A DNA stretch of 64,000 nt from Chitinophaga sp. E66 (GTDB lineage: Bacteria > Bacteroidota > Bacteroidia > Chitinophagales > Chitinophagaceae). The notes beneath the pieces are model-generated. The model was not told the origin of the DNA and did no database searches. It saw only the letters and a program-made list of their open reading frames with translations. The DNA is taken from positions 2,418,001 to 2,482,000 of the forward strand of contig CP079103.1 in the NCBI GenBank assembly GCA_019285755.1. The letters run 5' to 3'. Below, in pieces: positions 29,578 to 41,432 of this stretch. Made by a program: the position numbers and the translations under genes. Positions within the stretch are counted from its first letter, which is position 1, and every line of letters begins with the position of its first letter.

Positions 29578-29687
29578 TTACAAAAACATGATTTTAATTG
29601 CAAGCATGATTATCACGATCGCAATGAACATCAGGATCAGAAACTGATGCAACTTGTGCGATATGACTTTCTTTTCTTTTTGACCAT
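29578..29687 (-). CDS. Small one-span membrane protein
   Basis: A short reading frame of about 36 residues: a basic N-terminus (MVKKKKKVISHKLHQ) and one hydrophobic segment (FLILMFIAIVIIMLAIKIMFL). It needs one A added in the AAGAAAAGAAAG tract near 29675, the same error type as elsewhere. It fills the space between the acyltransferase stop (29699) and the Wzy-like start (29571), 12 and 7 bases away, as expected for a real operon gene. No family recognised. Confidence 0.55.
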
Positions 29688-29698
29688 CTTAATGTAGT

Positions 29699-30769
29699 TT
29701 AATTACTGCCGGACGATACACTAACCCGCTGTTTCCTGAACAGGTTCCCTTTAAACAGCCACCCCATCCTCAGGAAAATCAGCGTTCTATAAGCGACTAT
29801 CGACAAGGCAATAGATGCGGCGATCAAAAATACCAGTAGTACGATCGTGGTTGCAGGGGTGTCGAACAGCCCGGTGCGCAGCAGTGATACCCGCAATGCC
29901 GAAGATATGACCACATGCAACAGATAAATATAAGGGAGTATTTCCCTATCACCTGTAACCATTTGAAGATGCCCCATCTTACCAGGAATATCGACAAAGT
30001 GATGGTATATACACTTCCCACTACGGCGACGATCATATACAGATACAAGTTCATTCCCACGTGATTTTGCAGGTAGAGGTACTGCATGCCGATAAACAAC
30101 GGCAATAAAGGAAGCAGTAATCTTCCGCGTGATATCCTGTTTTGAATATTTTCGTTCAACAACCACGTAGCACTGAACTGACCGATCGCAAAGAATATAT
30201 AATGCAATGCTATATCATAGAACGTGCTGATCTCGCTCATCAATGGCGCCAGGGCCAGCAGACCGAGGCCGATAAACAACTGCCACTGCGTATGCGCCCG
30301 CAATAGCTGCGAAAAGAGGAGGTACAGCGCCGTTACGTTAAATAACAGGAACAAATACCACAACTGGTCCAGCGCCCGGGGCTGCGTGAGGATGTACAAA
30401 TAATCTCCCAAAGAGCGTTGTGAATTGGCGTAATTCGAGAAAATGATCTGCAGTGTGATCTGTATGACCGCCCACAACAGGTAAGGATACAGGAGGGTGT
30501 TGACCTTGTTGATCAACAGCTCGCGTGGCCCGTGCCGGTGAAGGCTTTTTCCAAAAAAGACGCCTGAGAGCATAACAAACAACGGGATGCGGAAGCTGTA
30601 CAGCATATCATTAAAATCCTTGACCCAATCATACAGCGGAACGTTAGAACTTAGCAGCCCGTATGCGACATGGCGGTAAACGACAAGTATGATGGCGATG
30701 CCTTTGCGCAATCGATCCATTGATACCTGTTGGGTTTAACCGGTTCTGCGAAATGGGGTTGTCTGGCAT
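29699..30769 (-). CDS. Acyltransferase-3 family membrane O-acyltransferase
   Basis: A 10-span membrane enzyme that moves acyl groups (usually acetyl) onto sugars. After repair of two slips near 30735 and 30704 the N-terminus reads RYQWIDCAKGIAIILVVYRH, the family signature with the catalytic His (R-H) at about residue 36. Membrane segments follow, with FRIPLFVMLSGVFFG (conserved R-P-L-F-F-L-S-G pattern) near residue 60. A further frameshift near 29938 joins the last third (YIYLLHVVISS). The full length is about 357 residues. The start at 30769 gives a 12-base gap to the Wzc-like gene. Likely decorates the exopolysaccharide. Confidence 0.82.
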
Positions 30770-30780
30770 GAAGCGGATAG

Positions 30781-32960
30781 TTATAATTCAAGGTAATCTT
30801 CATTTACCTTATTCAACACTGCTCCGACGAACTTGTCGCCCAGCTGGTGCAGGAACGCTATTGAATCTCTGTCGATCTGTTTTAAGGTTGCCCTGGAAGA
30901 GAAGACGGCAATGACGCCATCTGCATAGGCGGATAATTCCTTACTATCGGTATAATCATTAAGCGGCGCACCTTCCATGAGAATAAAGTCATAGTGTTTT
31001 TTGAGCTCAGGGAGATAATTCAACAGGTGGTTCCTGGGAAGAATCTCCGACGGAGTATAATCACCTCCTTTACATCCGATGACTTCGATGTTGTCAACGG
31101 AATATGTCGTCACGATTTCTTTTACCTTTTCAATGCTGAATTCGTTTGGCGGAACGTCGAATGTTTCAAGCATGGGGCGGGCTTCCATCTGCACGGTGAT
31201 GTCGTTGTTACAGAAATTTGTATCGATAACTAGCACACGTTTGTTGCTGAGGCTAAGGCTGTATGCCACTGCCTGCGTCAGTGTGGTTTTACCCTGCTGC
31301 GGTTCTGTACTGGTAAAGAGGAATACTTTCTTTCCGCTGGATTCCAATACATAACGAAGCTTTCGCAATAATTCGCGGAAGATATTCTGCCGCTTTTGCG
31401 TTTCTTTTCCCGGTCTGCTTTGGAGCACTTCCAGCACGCTGTGCCGATGGAGATCTGCGCGGTTAACGGTACTGATTAGATTGAGATCAACGTTCTTTCC
31501 GAAGATAGAAGGCGATTTGATAGACCCGTCCAGGAATTCTGTGAGGAGAATAGCCATTCCTACAAGCAGGAAGGCAGAAAACCCGGAGAGGCCCATGATC
31601 AACAGGTTGTTGGACGGCTCAGGTTTAAAGGCCGGCTGACCTTTAAGCGTCTGCCGGAAACCATCCTGCGGCACCGTGCGGTTATCAAGGGCAGAGTTCA
31701 GCCGTTCTTTCAGCTTGGTATACTCTTCCTGCGCCATGGTCACTTCCTGCTGGAGCGAGGAAACGGTGGCTTCCTTGTTTGCGAATGAGCCCACAGAGGA
31801 ACGGAGGCGCGCTATTTTGGCTTCCAGGTTCGTTATGTTGAGATTTGAAGCGCTCAGCTCGGCCTGCAGGTTCTGTTTGCGTGCGGTAAGCTCTTCTTTT
31901 GATGTTGCCTTGGTACTTGTTCCCGTGCCATCAATAAGTGTTTTCTGAAGTTGGCCGCGAAGTGTCTTGATTTTCTCAGCCAGCGCTGCATCGCTCGATC
32001 CGCCTCTCAGATATTGGTCGTTCAGCTCATTTATCTGTTGGCGAAGTGCGACAACGTTACTGTTGCCTGCATAAACGGTCTTTCCACTGCCGAGTTCGGC
32101 GATTTGTGAAACCACGTTGTCGAGCGAAGAGCGGATCGTGTTATTATTCGCCTTCTCGTCGAAGAGTGATTTCTCGAATTGCTTGATCAGGTCCCACTCG
32201 TTTCCACTGGCAACATCCACGTTAAGCACGCCCTGAGAGGCTTTATACAAGCGGAGTGCCTCCAGTTTGGTATCGAGCTCGGCTTTCTTTTGGTTAACGA
32301 GCTGCTCGAACGTTTCCACGTTTTCGATGGAACGTTCTGAGCGAGAGCTCCGATAATAACGGAGAAACTCCTTAAACAGGGTGTTCACCACGTAAGCGGA
32401 CAGCTCTGGGTTAGGGGAGCGGTATACGACGTCTATATAATCCGTTTTTTGCAGACGGCCTACATACAGCATTTTCCGGATAGATTCGAAATCGTATTTA
32501 TAAAGCTTCAGATACTCCATGATCTTCCGTTCTTCGGGATTATAGGAAGAAAGGATCTGGAGCGAGTCCAGTTTCGCCTGGCAGATGCGGAGCGCAGCTT
32601 CGCGGTTGAATTCCTTGAAGGCCTTGCTTTCCTTATCCTGTGTTTTAAGTTCGATGAACGGCTTATTGCTGGTCAATTCGTGCAGCAGGAGGTTGCAGGA
32701 AAGAAAGTTGATAATAAGCGGGGAGTTAATGGTTTGAATAACGTTGTCGAACTTGACATCCGCTTCAATGAGGTTAACGTTCTCTTCACGCAGGCGTACC
32801 TGGTCACTGGTGGTAAATCCTGTAGAAATCTGGGAGTAGGATACATACAGCCGCGGTTTGTTCATCGTCAGCACGAAGGCCAGGCAGACAGCCGCCACAG
32901 CACAACCAATGAGCCACCATTTCTTTTAAGAAGCGCCTTGATGAAATATGAAATATCCAT
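30781..32960 (-). CDS. Wzc/GumC-like polysaccharide co-polymerase with ATPase domain
   Basis: Controls chain length and export of the polysaccharide. The N-terminal Wzz domain begins with MDISYFIKALLKKKWW and a membrane span (LIGCAVAAVCLAFVLTM); a missing A near 32930 separates it from the rest. Two long coiled-coil regions follow (about residues 190-450), then a second span (LLIMGLSGFSAFLLVGMAILL, about 460-480), then a MinD/CpsD-like ATPase with Walker A TSTEPQQGKTTLTQA, Walker A' VLVIDTNF and FILMEGAP. The C-terminus NKVNEDYLEL has one Tyr, not the Tyr cluster of Wzc, so it may not be an autokinase of the usual type. About 727 residues. Confidence 0.87.
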
Positions 32961-33359
32961 AAATTTTATTTTCTATTCTAATATGTTCAACTCCAACACT
33001 GCGCAGCTATGCCAATGACGATTGACAATCGCGTAACGCGTTATTGCAAGAAATTCAAAGGAAGGTTAAAAAGTCAGCACGTCTGGCTGCAAATGGAGGC
33101 TTTTGGGAGGATAAGGCTGGTTGCTTCGGCAAAAGTAAGTTAATACTTTGATAATGTGAAGGGAAATACCACGTATGGGTCGTAAGGCAGATATATCCGC
33201 CGTGGGGTCATACATTAAGGCAGCCCTTAGTCATTGGCTGTTTTTGGTATATCCGGTTCTGACAGCGAAATTAAAGCAAGCTTCACATAGTTTGATATTT
33301 TTATGCGAATGAAGGATTTTGGTTAGGGAACGTTGGTTTTAGAGGGATGAAATAACAAG
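32961..33359. other. Intergenic region upstream of the Wzc-like gene
   Basis: About 400 bases, expected to hold the promoter of the large minus-strand EPS transcript. TACTTTTG on the minus strand (33137-33130) matches TAnnTTTG, but it is 170 bases from the gene and has no TTG at the ideal spacing. No RNA gene or repeat was recognised. Confidence 0.35.
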
Positions 33360-33387
33360 AAATGCCCGGCAAATATACCGGGCATTT
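33360..33387 (-). terminator. Terminator of the giant T9SS hydrolase gene
   Basis: A perfect 10-bp stem (AAATGCCCGG / CCGGGCATTT) with an 8-base loop, 26 bases after the stop of the giant gene on the minus strand. The trailing T run is short (TTTCTTG), so the strength is uncertain. Confidence 0.65.
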
Positions 33388-33413
33388 CCTTTTAATTCAT
33401 AAAGCGTTATTAT

Positions 33414-36400
33414 CTACTGCTTGATGATTTTCACTACTTTATTCTCGCCAGACGGGGTCGAAATACGGATCATGTAGATCGATTTGCCTGTCAGGAAGTT
33501 GGCGGTATTATACCGGAGTGTAGTTTTACCAGCCGGGAGATTTGTTTTCACTTCCTTATAAGCCGGGCGACCAAACACATCTACGAACTCGATAACCACA
33601 CTGGTTGATTTAACCAGTTCTATATCAACCGCAAGCATATCACGCACAGGATTCGGATAAGCCGTCAGGGTAAAGTTGGAAACTGTCTCCTGTTTTGTGA
33701 TGGCCATATCGATATTCGCAGTACGGGCTGCCATTACGGTCTGAGCCTGCTGCGTTCCGCCAGTAGCAGCTACATCCACTTCAATGGCATTGAGGAAACC
33801 TACCTGGCCGCCGGTGGGCACTGCCATTACGAAGGAGATCTCTCCATTGGCGTTCGGCGTCAGGTTGTCGAACGTAACCACGTTAGCGGTGTTATTGTGC
33901 ACGTACAGCGATTTTGTAACACCGTTGATCGTATAATTAGTGGAACCGTTGTCCGGAGACGGCGCCCACCATTTGCTACTGCCGAAGAATTTCAGCGAGT
34001 AAGTGCGGGTCGGGTCGAGACCTGTCAGTTTGCCGGGGATGGAGTTGGGGGCAGAGAACACACCCGGCAGTGTACCGAAGTAAAGGAACTCGGCCATCAC
34101 CGCATCCGGATAAACACCGCTGTTATTACCGGTCACAGCACCCTCATTGTAAGTGCCCCACCAATAAGTGTCGAATACCAGGCTGGCGGTAGTCGTTTCG
34201 CCAAGCGTGTTGACCAGGTTGCTGGTGGTTTGACCGGCCGCGTTGTTCCAAGGTGCGGCAATGGTGTTTTGGAACTTCATACTGATCAGGAACTTGTATC
34301 CAGGCATGGCGCCTACAGGCGTTACCTCCAGGTTGAAGCTCACCGTATCGGCCAGCCCCTGCGGATCCGTAGCAACCAGTTTGATAGCATTGTAAGTGCC
34401 AGTATTACCAGCTGCGGGTGCTATGCGTACCTGGTTACCTACGATCGTCACGAAAGACGGTGCGTTCAGCAAGGAGTAGCTAAGGTTATCTCCATCAGGA
34501 TCAGTAGCCGTGATGTTCACATTGGTAGTGGTACCTGCAGTTACCGCCTGGTTGTTGATAGATGTGAGCTCGGGAGCGTGGTTCACCGGAGGCGCACCGC
34601 CGCTTTCACCGGCATTGATCTCTATCGCGTTCAGGAAGCCAGCCTGTCCACCGGCCGGAACGGCCATCGTAAAGTTGATTACGCCATTGGCATCCGGAAC
34701 CAGGTTACTAAATACTACCAGGTTAGTCGTATTGTTATGAACATAGAGCGACTTAGTTACACCGCCAATTGTGAAGTTTGTTGTTCCATTGTCGGGAGAC
34801 GGCGCCCACCACTTGCTGCTGGAGAAGAATTTCACCGAATACAGGCGGTTTGTCGGCAGACCGGTGATTCGCCCGCTGATCGTATTGGGAGCGCTGAAAA
34901 TTCCGGGCAGAGTACCGAAGTACAGGAAGTCGCTGATTACGGCATCGGGGTATGCACCGCTGTTGTTGCCGGTAACCGCACCTTCATTGTGCGTGCCCCA
35001 CCACCATGTATCAAATATCAGGTTGGCGGTAGTTGTGGCGCCGAGATCGTTCACGAGACTGTTGGTCGTTTGGCCGGTGACATTATTCCAGGGAGCCGGC
35101 GCAGTGCTGTTGGCTTTGATATTGACGAAGATCTTGTATGCAGGATCTACGCCAGCCGGGGTCACGGTAAGGTTGAAGCTGATTGTATCTGCCGCATTCT
35201 TACTGTCTGTAGCGATAACGCGGATGTTATTGAACGTTCCGGAGTTACCTGCAGCCGGAGCCAGGTGCACATTACCGTTAACGATGGTAACGAATGCAGG
35301 AGCGCCAAGCAGGCTATAGGTCACCGGGTCGTTGTCTGGGTCGACTGCGCTGATAGCTACATCCTTAGTCGTACCTTCCTGAACGCTTTGATTGGCGATG
35401 GCTGTCAGCACCGGGGCATTATTTACCGGCGGCTCGCCGCCACCGGCACCGTTTGCGTTTACTTCGATGGCGTTAAGGAAGCCTACCTGGCCACCAGCGG
35501 GAACGGCAAGAGTAAAGGCAATTTCACCGGAAGCGTTCGGTGTGATGTTCTCGAATATTACAGCGTTTGCCGTGTTATTATGTACGAAGAGCGGTTTAGT
35601 TACACCGTTGATCGTGTAGTTCGTAGTACCGTTATTTGGCTGAGGTGCGCCCCATTTGCTGCTTCCAAAGAACTTCACCGTGTAGGTACGGTTTGTTTCA
35701 AGGCCGGTCAGCTTGCCGGGGATGGAGCTCGGCGCGTTGAACACGCCGGGCAGTGTGCCGAAATAGAGGAATTCGCTCATCACAACGTCTGGGTAGAGGC
35801 CGGAATTATTGCCGGTTACTGCGCCTTCACTGTAAGTGCCCCACCAGTAGGTATCGAACACGAGGTTGGCGGTCGTTGTTTCACCACGGTCGTTCTTAAG
35901 GCTGTTGGTGGTCTGTCCCGTGACATTGTTCCACGGAGCAGGAGCATTTTGGTTAAACTTGATGTTGATGAAAAGCTTGTAATTAGGCGTCGGGCGGTCT
36001 TCGATCGTCAGGGTAAACGTTTTCGTATCGATGGCGCCACGGCTGTCGGTTACTTTAACTTGTACCGTATAAGTGCCAGCATCCGTATAATTCGGCGTCA
36101 CCTGTAGCTTCAGGGTATCATTCGTTGACACAACGGTTACAAATGAAGGCTTTTGTGTTACCGTCCAGGTGAACGTTTCACCTGCGTTCTGATCCGCGGC
36201 GCTGAGCACCAGCATGGAATCTACGCCTTCTCCGGTTGTAATGTTGCCGAAGTTATTAATTACCGGTGCAAAGTTATCATTCACTTCAAGGTTGAAGTAA
36301 ACGGTGTCTGCTGCGTTGTTTGCGTCTTTTGCAATTACCCCGATATTATTATAGTTCCCGAGATCGGACTGGAGGGGGCAGCAACGAGATGCGGTTCCGG

Positions 36401-39400
36401 CGTAGCCGACAAGGTGAGGAACGCCGGCGCGTTCAGCAACTGGTAAGTGATCGGATCATTATCCGGGTCTGTCGCACTGAGAGTGATATTGTGCGTTGTT
36501 CCATAACGGACACTCTGGTTGTCTACTGGAACGAGTACCGGCGGATTGCTGAGTGTTTTGGCGGAGTCTGCGGTAGCGTAGGCTGAAGGGCCTCCTTCAC
36601 CGATCGCCCGGACGCGATACCACACAACCGTATTGGCCGAAAGCGCGGAATCGTTCACGGTAACGGTATTGGCTGCAACGGTCTTGATCAGAGAGTAGTT
36701 GTTCTGATCGTTGAAAGACCGGTAGATTTCGAAGCCCGATTCATTGGTGGAAGCATCAGCCCACTGGAGCTTCACAACTGCAGGTGAAAGGGCGGTAGCA
36801 AGAAATCCCGTCGGAACCGCCGGAGGCGTAGGCTTGAGGCCTGTCAATGCATTGGCTACCGCTGTAAAAGCAGATTCGCCGTATTGGCCGATAGCGCGGA
36901 CTTTATAGTAGTAGCGGGTATTTTCAGTCAGCGCAGTGTCGGTAAACACTTTTATGCCCGCCGCTACAGAACCTACAATAGTATATATACCGCCACTGGT
37001 AGCGCTGCGGTGCACTTCGAAGCCCGTTTCGTTGCTGCTATTGTCTGTCCAGGACAGATTAATCTTGCTCCAGCCATTCGCAGCGGCCGTTAAAGCGCTG
37101 GGAGCAGTGGGAATCGTGGTGCTGCCGGTATTTGTTACCGTATCCATATAGTATTGGGCCGGGATCACCTGTTGCGTTACGCCCAGGGTCGTATTGGTCC
37201 AATAAACGTTCATCGCTGCTCCGCCAGTTGCCTGGAAGAAAGTAATAGCGATGGGATAAACACCGGCTGTGAGGTTTGTAACAGTGCCAGAAACGATCTG
37301 CTCGCCATGTGCGCCGTCGTTATTCACTGTGGCAGTAGCGGAGTTGCTGTAAGTTCTGTTGAAATACAGCTTGCTGCCATCATCCGATCCGGTGGCAAAG
37401 GTATAGTTACCATCTACCGGAATGTGAATGTAACCGGTCCAGAGGAAGCCATAATTTGTGGTACGTCCTGAAGGAACGGGAACCAGATCAACGATGGCCG
37501 TCTTTCCACTTTTAACAGCGGTCAGGTTGGCAAAATTGGGCAATGCGCTCCAGGTGCCCTGGTAATATTTGTAAGACAGATTTGCCTTGAGCGTTTTGGC
37601 GGTCACCTGGTTACTTTGACCAGACAGTTTGCCGGCTGCATCTTTTGCTTTAACGTAGAAGTTATAGAATGTGCCTTCAGCAAGTCCGGAAACCATCGTT
37701 TTCGTCACATTCGCCGCTACGGTGGTTTTCAGAACACCATTGGCATAAATTTCATAACCAGCAAGGCCAGCGTCGTCCGTGGAGGCAGTCCAGCTGAGAT
37801 AGCCAAACGTATTACCAATACTTCCGAGGGTGAGTACGGGAATGGTGGGCGGTGTAGCGTCACCGGCGGTCGTTCCTTTCACTTCAGCGGAAACCGGACC
37901 AGCTGCGTTATCGTTCACAGGACGAATAACATAGAAATAGTTGGTGCCGGGAACGAGATTGTTATCCGTAAAAGTCAACACATCGGCCGCGTTCTTGCCG
38001 ATGAGCGTGTACGCTCCGCCGGCTGATGCGGCACGGTAAATCTCAAAGTATTTTTCATTATATGCCGCAGCTGTATTCTGGCTCCAGGAAAGCGACACGC
38101 TTGTTTTCGACGTAGCGGAAACGATAAGATTATTAATGCCATCAGGGCCATTGGCCGCATTTGCGTTTATAATCCGGAAAGTGTCCGAATAAGTTCCGAC
38201 ACAATAGTTCGGGGCTTTCACTCTTACCACATAACCACCAAGAGTAGAAGCGGTCAGGGTATTGGTGGTGCTGATAACGGTAGTGGTGCCGGTGCGGATC
38301 CATTCATAGGACTCCATACCCGCGGGAACGCTCATAGCCACGTTTGTTGCGCCATTAGGTGCCGGCAGTACGTTGGTAGCCAGGGCAGGCATCGAAATCG
38401 TTTGTTGCGGGCTGGCCGGCTTGGCGGAGATAACGAGTGGAGCTGGAGACCATTCTGACCATCCCTGCGCGGCAGTTTGGGCACGCACGCTGTATGAACC
38501 GATGTTGTCGTAGGAAACGGTGATGGAATTACCTGTACCGGCGATATCAACTCCGTTTTTACGCCATTGATATGCCAGGAAGCCCGGGGCGATACCTATG
38601 GTGGTACTTTCTCCGGGACAAAGTTGTGTTTTATTGAAAAGGGCACGTGGATTCAGGCGGTTAAACCGTAGCATGTACGCAAAAAGTCCGGTTCGGCCCA
38701 TGCGTTATACCATACATCATGCCCTTTATTGGGATAATACGAATAGGTGACCGTGCCGCCGGCGTTAGTAATAGCGTCACGGAGAAGGCCGGCGGTATAG
38801 GGGCCGGGTTTGTGTCTAGTCCGCCCTGGAACATCCATACGGGCATGAATTTTACCTTATCGGTATACGAACTACTGTAATAAACGGTAGAAGCGGCGCA
38901 CATGGGTAGCGTGGCAGCCGTCATCCAGGGTAGCGGAAGGTCCAGTCCCGGTACCGAGGCCGCCATGGGAAAGACCGTTTACACAGATGCGGTTCAGGTC
39001 TACTTTCACCTGTACCGCCATGGAGTCGAGCAATTCTTTGATCTTGTCGAAATAGACATTGCCCCAGGTGCCGTCCAGGCTTTGAGGATAGATCAGATAG
39101 CCGTCATAGGTGCCGTTTTCAACGGCATTTTTCATCAATTCACCGCCGTGCAGCAATTGAAATTCGTTGTCATAAACGGAGCCGGCCTCACCGACGCCGT
39201 GGAAGAATACCATGACTGGGTACTTTTTTCCGTCGTTTACGCCATGCTGGTAAGATTTTGGGAACTTGACGCGAAAGGCCATGTTCTGGAAGATATAGGA
39301 CTTGTACAGGTCGGAATTCCAGCTCATCCTTACCGTCCGAACCCACTTTACGATCTTGTTGTAATCGGGAGTGGCGGGGGATTGCCGGAATTGTACGTCA

Positions 39401-39491
39401 CGATGGGATCAGCGGGATTAAGCTGCGCCACCGCCTGCACGGAAAACAGCACGGTGAGCTGTAATAGCAGTAAGTGTAGAATTCGCTTCAT
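33414..39491 (-). CDS. Giant T9SS-exported serine hydrolase with FN3, PA14 and repeat modules
   Basis: About 2025 residues across frameshifts near 39385, 38950, 38800, 38690 and 36330. Order: signal peptide (MKRILHLLLLQLTVLFSVQAVA); esterase-type alpha/beta hydrolase (about 30-270) with PVMVFFHGVGEAGS, nucleophile Ser in CVNGLSHGGLGT, Asp in FQGGLDTNPAP and His in YPNKGHDVWYN; an Ig-like domain (CPGESTTIGI); two FN3 domains; a PA14 domain (about 640-780; LWTGYIHIPVDGNYTFATGS); two FN3 domains; Ig/cadherin-like domains; three repeat modules; and a C-terminal T9SS type A sorting domain (LTAYPNPVRDMLAVDI ... ENKVVKIIKQ). PA14 and FN3 domains often bind carbohydrate or hold a catalytic domain off the surface. 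A polysaccharide esterase acting on surface or environmental glycans is the likeliest role; the substrate is inferred only from the EPS neighbours. Confidence 0.85.
33765..36000 (-). repeat. Three tandem modules of about 845 bp inside the giant hydrolase gene
   Basis: Each unit codes for about 280 residues: a malectin-like beta domain (motifs PAPWNNVTGQTTNSL, TYWWGTYxEGAVTGNNSG, FLYFGTLPG, GFLNAIEV) joined to an Ig/cadherin-like domain (VTYSLLGAPAFVTIV). The same landmark (GAGGGTGCG...CCCCACCA, coding EGAVTG) appears near 34141, 34982 and 35828, which gives the period. The copies differ at many third positions, so the duplications are not recent. Confidence 0.85.
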
Positions 39492-39805
39492 GGGAATTAT
39501 GTTATAGAAATGATTCTCAATGTCATTTATGTCACTGTGCGACTTTGGGGTAATGACCGCAAACGGTAACCACCGCGCAATTGCTAGTACAAAAGGCGAT
39601 TATTCAGGAGGAGATGGAAAAAATCATTCTAAATGCGTCAGGATAAGCTTTCCCGGCGATTTATGAGGCTTTTACGGAGGATATGGGTTAACACATTACA
39701 AATTCACCATGCTAAGGTAAATACTCGCCTGATATTTTTCCTAAATATTTTGTGAATGACATCAAAGTGGCGGTAAATGGCGCATTTTTTACGGTTGGTG
39801 CAAAA
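39492..39805. other. Intergenic region upstream of the giant hydrolase gene
   Basis: 314 bases between two minus-strand genes: the GT2 gene ends at 39806 and the giant gene starts at 39491. A TACCTTAG box on the minus strand (39719-39712) is one mismatch from TAnnTTTG, but it is over 220 bases from the start. No clear terminator for the GT2 gene and no RNA gene seen. Confidence 0.35.
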
Positions 39806-40992
39806 TCATGGCTGTGCGGAAGGAATGCTTCGGCGGGAACGCTCCCATGCGCCCGACTGCCGCCTGCCTATAAAACGGAAGAATCCATGAAAAACCGCCC
39901 AGTTCATAAACAAGAAGTAAAAAGGTACGTAGAGGTATTTGACTTTTATCTGCCTGTGCGCGAGTATCCATCCCGCAAAGGCGGCCAGATAAAACAGCAC
40001 CTGAACTGCCAGGAGTAGGCGGGCAATGATATTATCACCTTGCAAAACAACAATTATATTGGAAATCAACGCTATAGGCAATGCGAGGGGAGCCAGCGTC
40101 CAACGCAGAACGCGGTGTGAGATATACTGAAAGGTAATTTTGGGATACCGGAACGGGTTGAGAAGCGGGAGCAGCATTCCGATCGACTGAAACCCACCGG
40201 CGCTGATCCTGATCTTCCTTTTGTATTCATCTCCCAGTGAGGCCGAGGCAGTCTCTGAAGCATAGGCTGCAGGTTCATAGGCTACTTTATAGCCCTGCAT
40301 ATTGATGCGGAATGAAATGATGAAGTCGTCCAGGATGCAGGAAGAGGGGATAGGGGCATATAAATCCGTACGGATAGCAAACAGCTCACCGGCTGCGCCC
40401 ATCACGCTGTAAAGTTCGGCATCCCATTGTTTAAGTTTGGATTCGTATTTCCAATAAAGCCCTTCGCCCTCACCTTCGGCGCCGCTGCTTTCAGTGGAAA
40501 ATACCTTCTTTTCGCCTGCTACCGCACCAACTTTGGGATCTCCAAAATGAGCTGCCAATTTACGGATGGCCTGGGCGTTGAGCAGGGTATTGGCGTCGCA
40601 ATATACCGTCACCGGATGGGATACGTAAGACATCGCCCTGTGAATAGCTGCTGATTTCCCGGCGCGGGCGGGCTGGTGTAGCGTCTTAATGCGGGGGTGT
40701 TCCGCTAGTATGTCCGGGGTGGCATCGGAACTCCCGTCTGTAATAAATATGATCTCCAGCTTATCAGCGGGATAATCAAGCGCGAGGGTGTTGGCGATCT
40801 TCTCCCGGATAAAATCTTCCTCATTATAGGCCGCAACCACCAGGCTAACGTAAGGCTCTGCGGCGGGTGCCGGGCTTTACGGCCCAGGATACGCCGAAGC
40901 CTTATTATTATATATAAGACCGCCGCATAGCCAATATAGGTATAGAACAGGATGCAGATACTGAGAGCCAGGAGGGAGATCCAGAAGTACAT
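39806..40992 (-). CDS. GT2 polysaccharide synthase-like membrane glycosyltransferase
   Basis: Processive-type family-2 glycosyltransferase of about 395 residues. An N-terminal membrane span (WISLLALSICILFYTYIGYAAVLY) is followed by the GT-A domain: VSLVVAAYNEEDFIREK, FITDGSSDATPDI, a D-A-N metal site in VYCDANTLLN, and IPSSCILDDFIISFRIN (acid of the ED region). In place of the QxxRW motif there is YKRKIRISAGGFQS. Three or four C-terminal spans follow. The arrangement is that of PgaC/IcaA-like enzymes. A frameshift near 40865 is repaired. It is transcribed away from the receiver gene 441 bases to its right. Confidence 0.82.
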
Positions 40993-41042
40993 AATGCTGA
41001 CGGATAAGTCTTTATATGATTATTGAGGAGTTAATAACGGCA

Positions 41043-41055
41043 TAAAGGTAATCGA
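41043..41055 (-). promoter_or_regulatory. Motif shared with the wzx promoter (AAAGGTAATCGAT)
   Basis: The plus-strand sequence TAAAGGTAATCGAT lies 51 bases before the minus-strand GT2 gene. The same 13 bases AAAGGTAATCGAT occur at 50383-50395, upstream of the minus-strand wzx gene. The minus-strand reading contains TACCTTTA/G, a -7-like box, so it may be a shared promoter core or regulator site of the EPS locus. Confidence 0.4.
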
Positions 41056-41209
41056 TCCCCGAAAATTCACCTGTCTATATTCTGCAGTCGCCCGCTTAAT
41101 CCGGAATTTTCATCGTTTACCTCGTGAAATTTGTATTTCACAAAAAAATATTTTCAGGAAAAAATTTATGTGACTATTTTTGAAACATGAAAGAAAACGA
41201 GATAGCATA

Positions 41210-41243
41210 TTGGTCCAATGAAACGATTTAATTGTTATCTTAG
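41210..41243 (+). promoter_or_regulatory. Promoter of the receiver / sugar transferase operon
   Basis: TTG at 41210-41212 and TATCTTAG at 41236-41243 (one mismatch to TAnnTTTG), with 26 bases between them, as in the glgA-like and panB promoters. It would drive the plus-strand EPS genes 41433-48890 and leave a leader of about 185 bases with no other recognised feature. Confidence 0.5.
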
Positions 41244-41432
41244 CTGACATGTAAGCTTAACCCGACCTCAATAATTTTATTACCATCTCCAGCGAAGAAC
41301 TTGAACCAAGTTTAAATTATCCACCGACCTTATCCATTTAAAGCCTGACCTGCGATCTGCTTTTCAATTTAACAATTGTCTTGCAGGAGCGATTTAACGA
41401 AAAAATTACTTTAAACGGAAAAAGAGACGGTA

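Noticed and set aside
33897..36107. Long open frame of 736 residues on the plus strand
   Set aside because: It is antisense to the three tandem modules of the giant T9SS gene, is rich in Arg/Cys/Val without any domain, and arises from codon bias of the repeats on the other strand.
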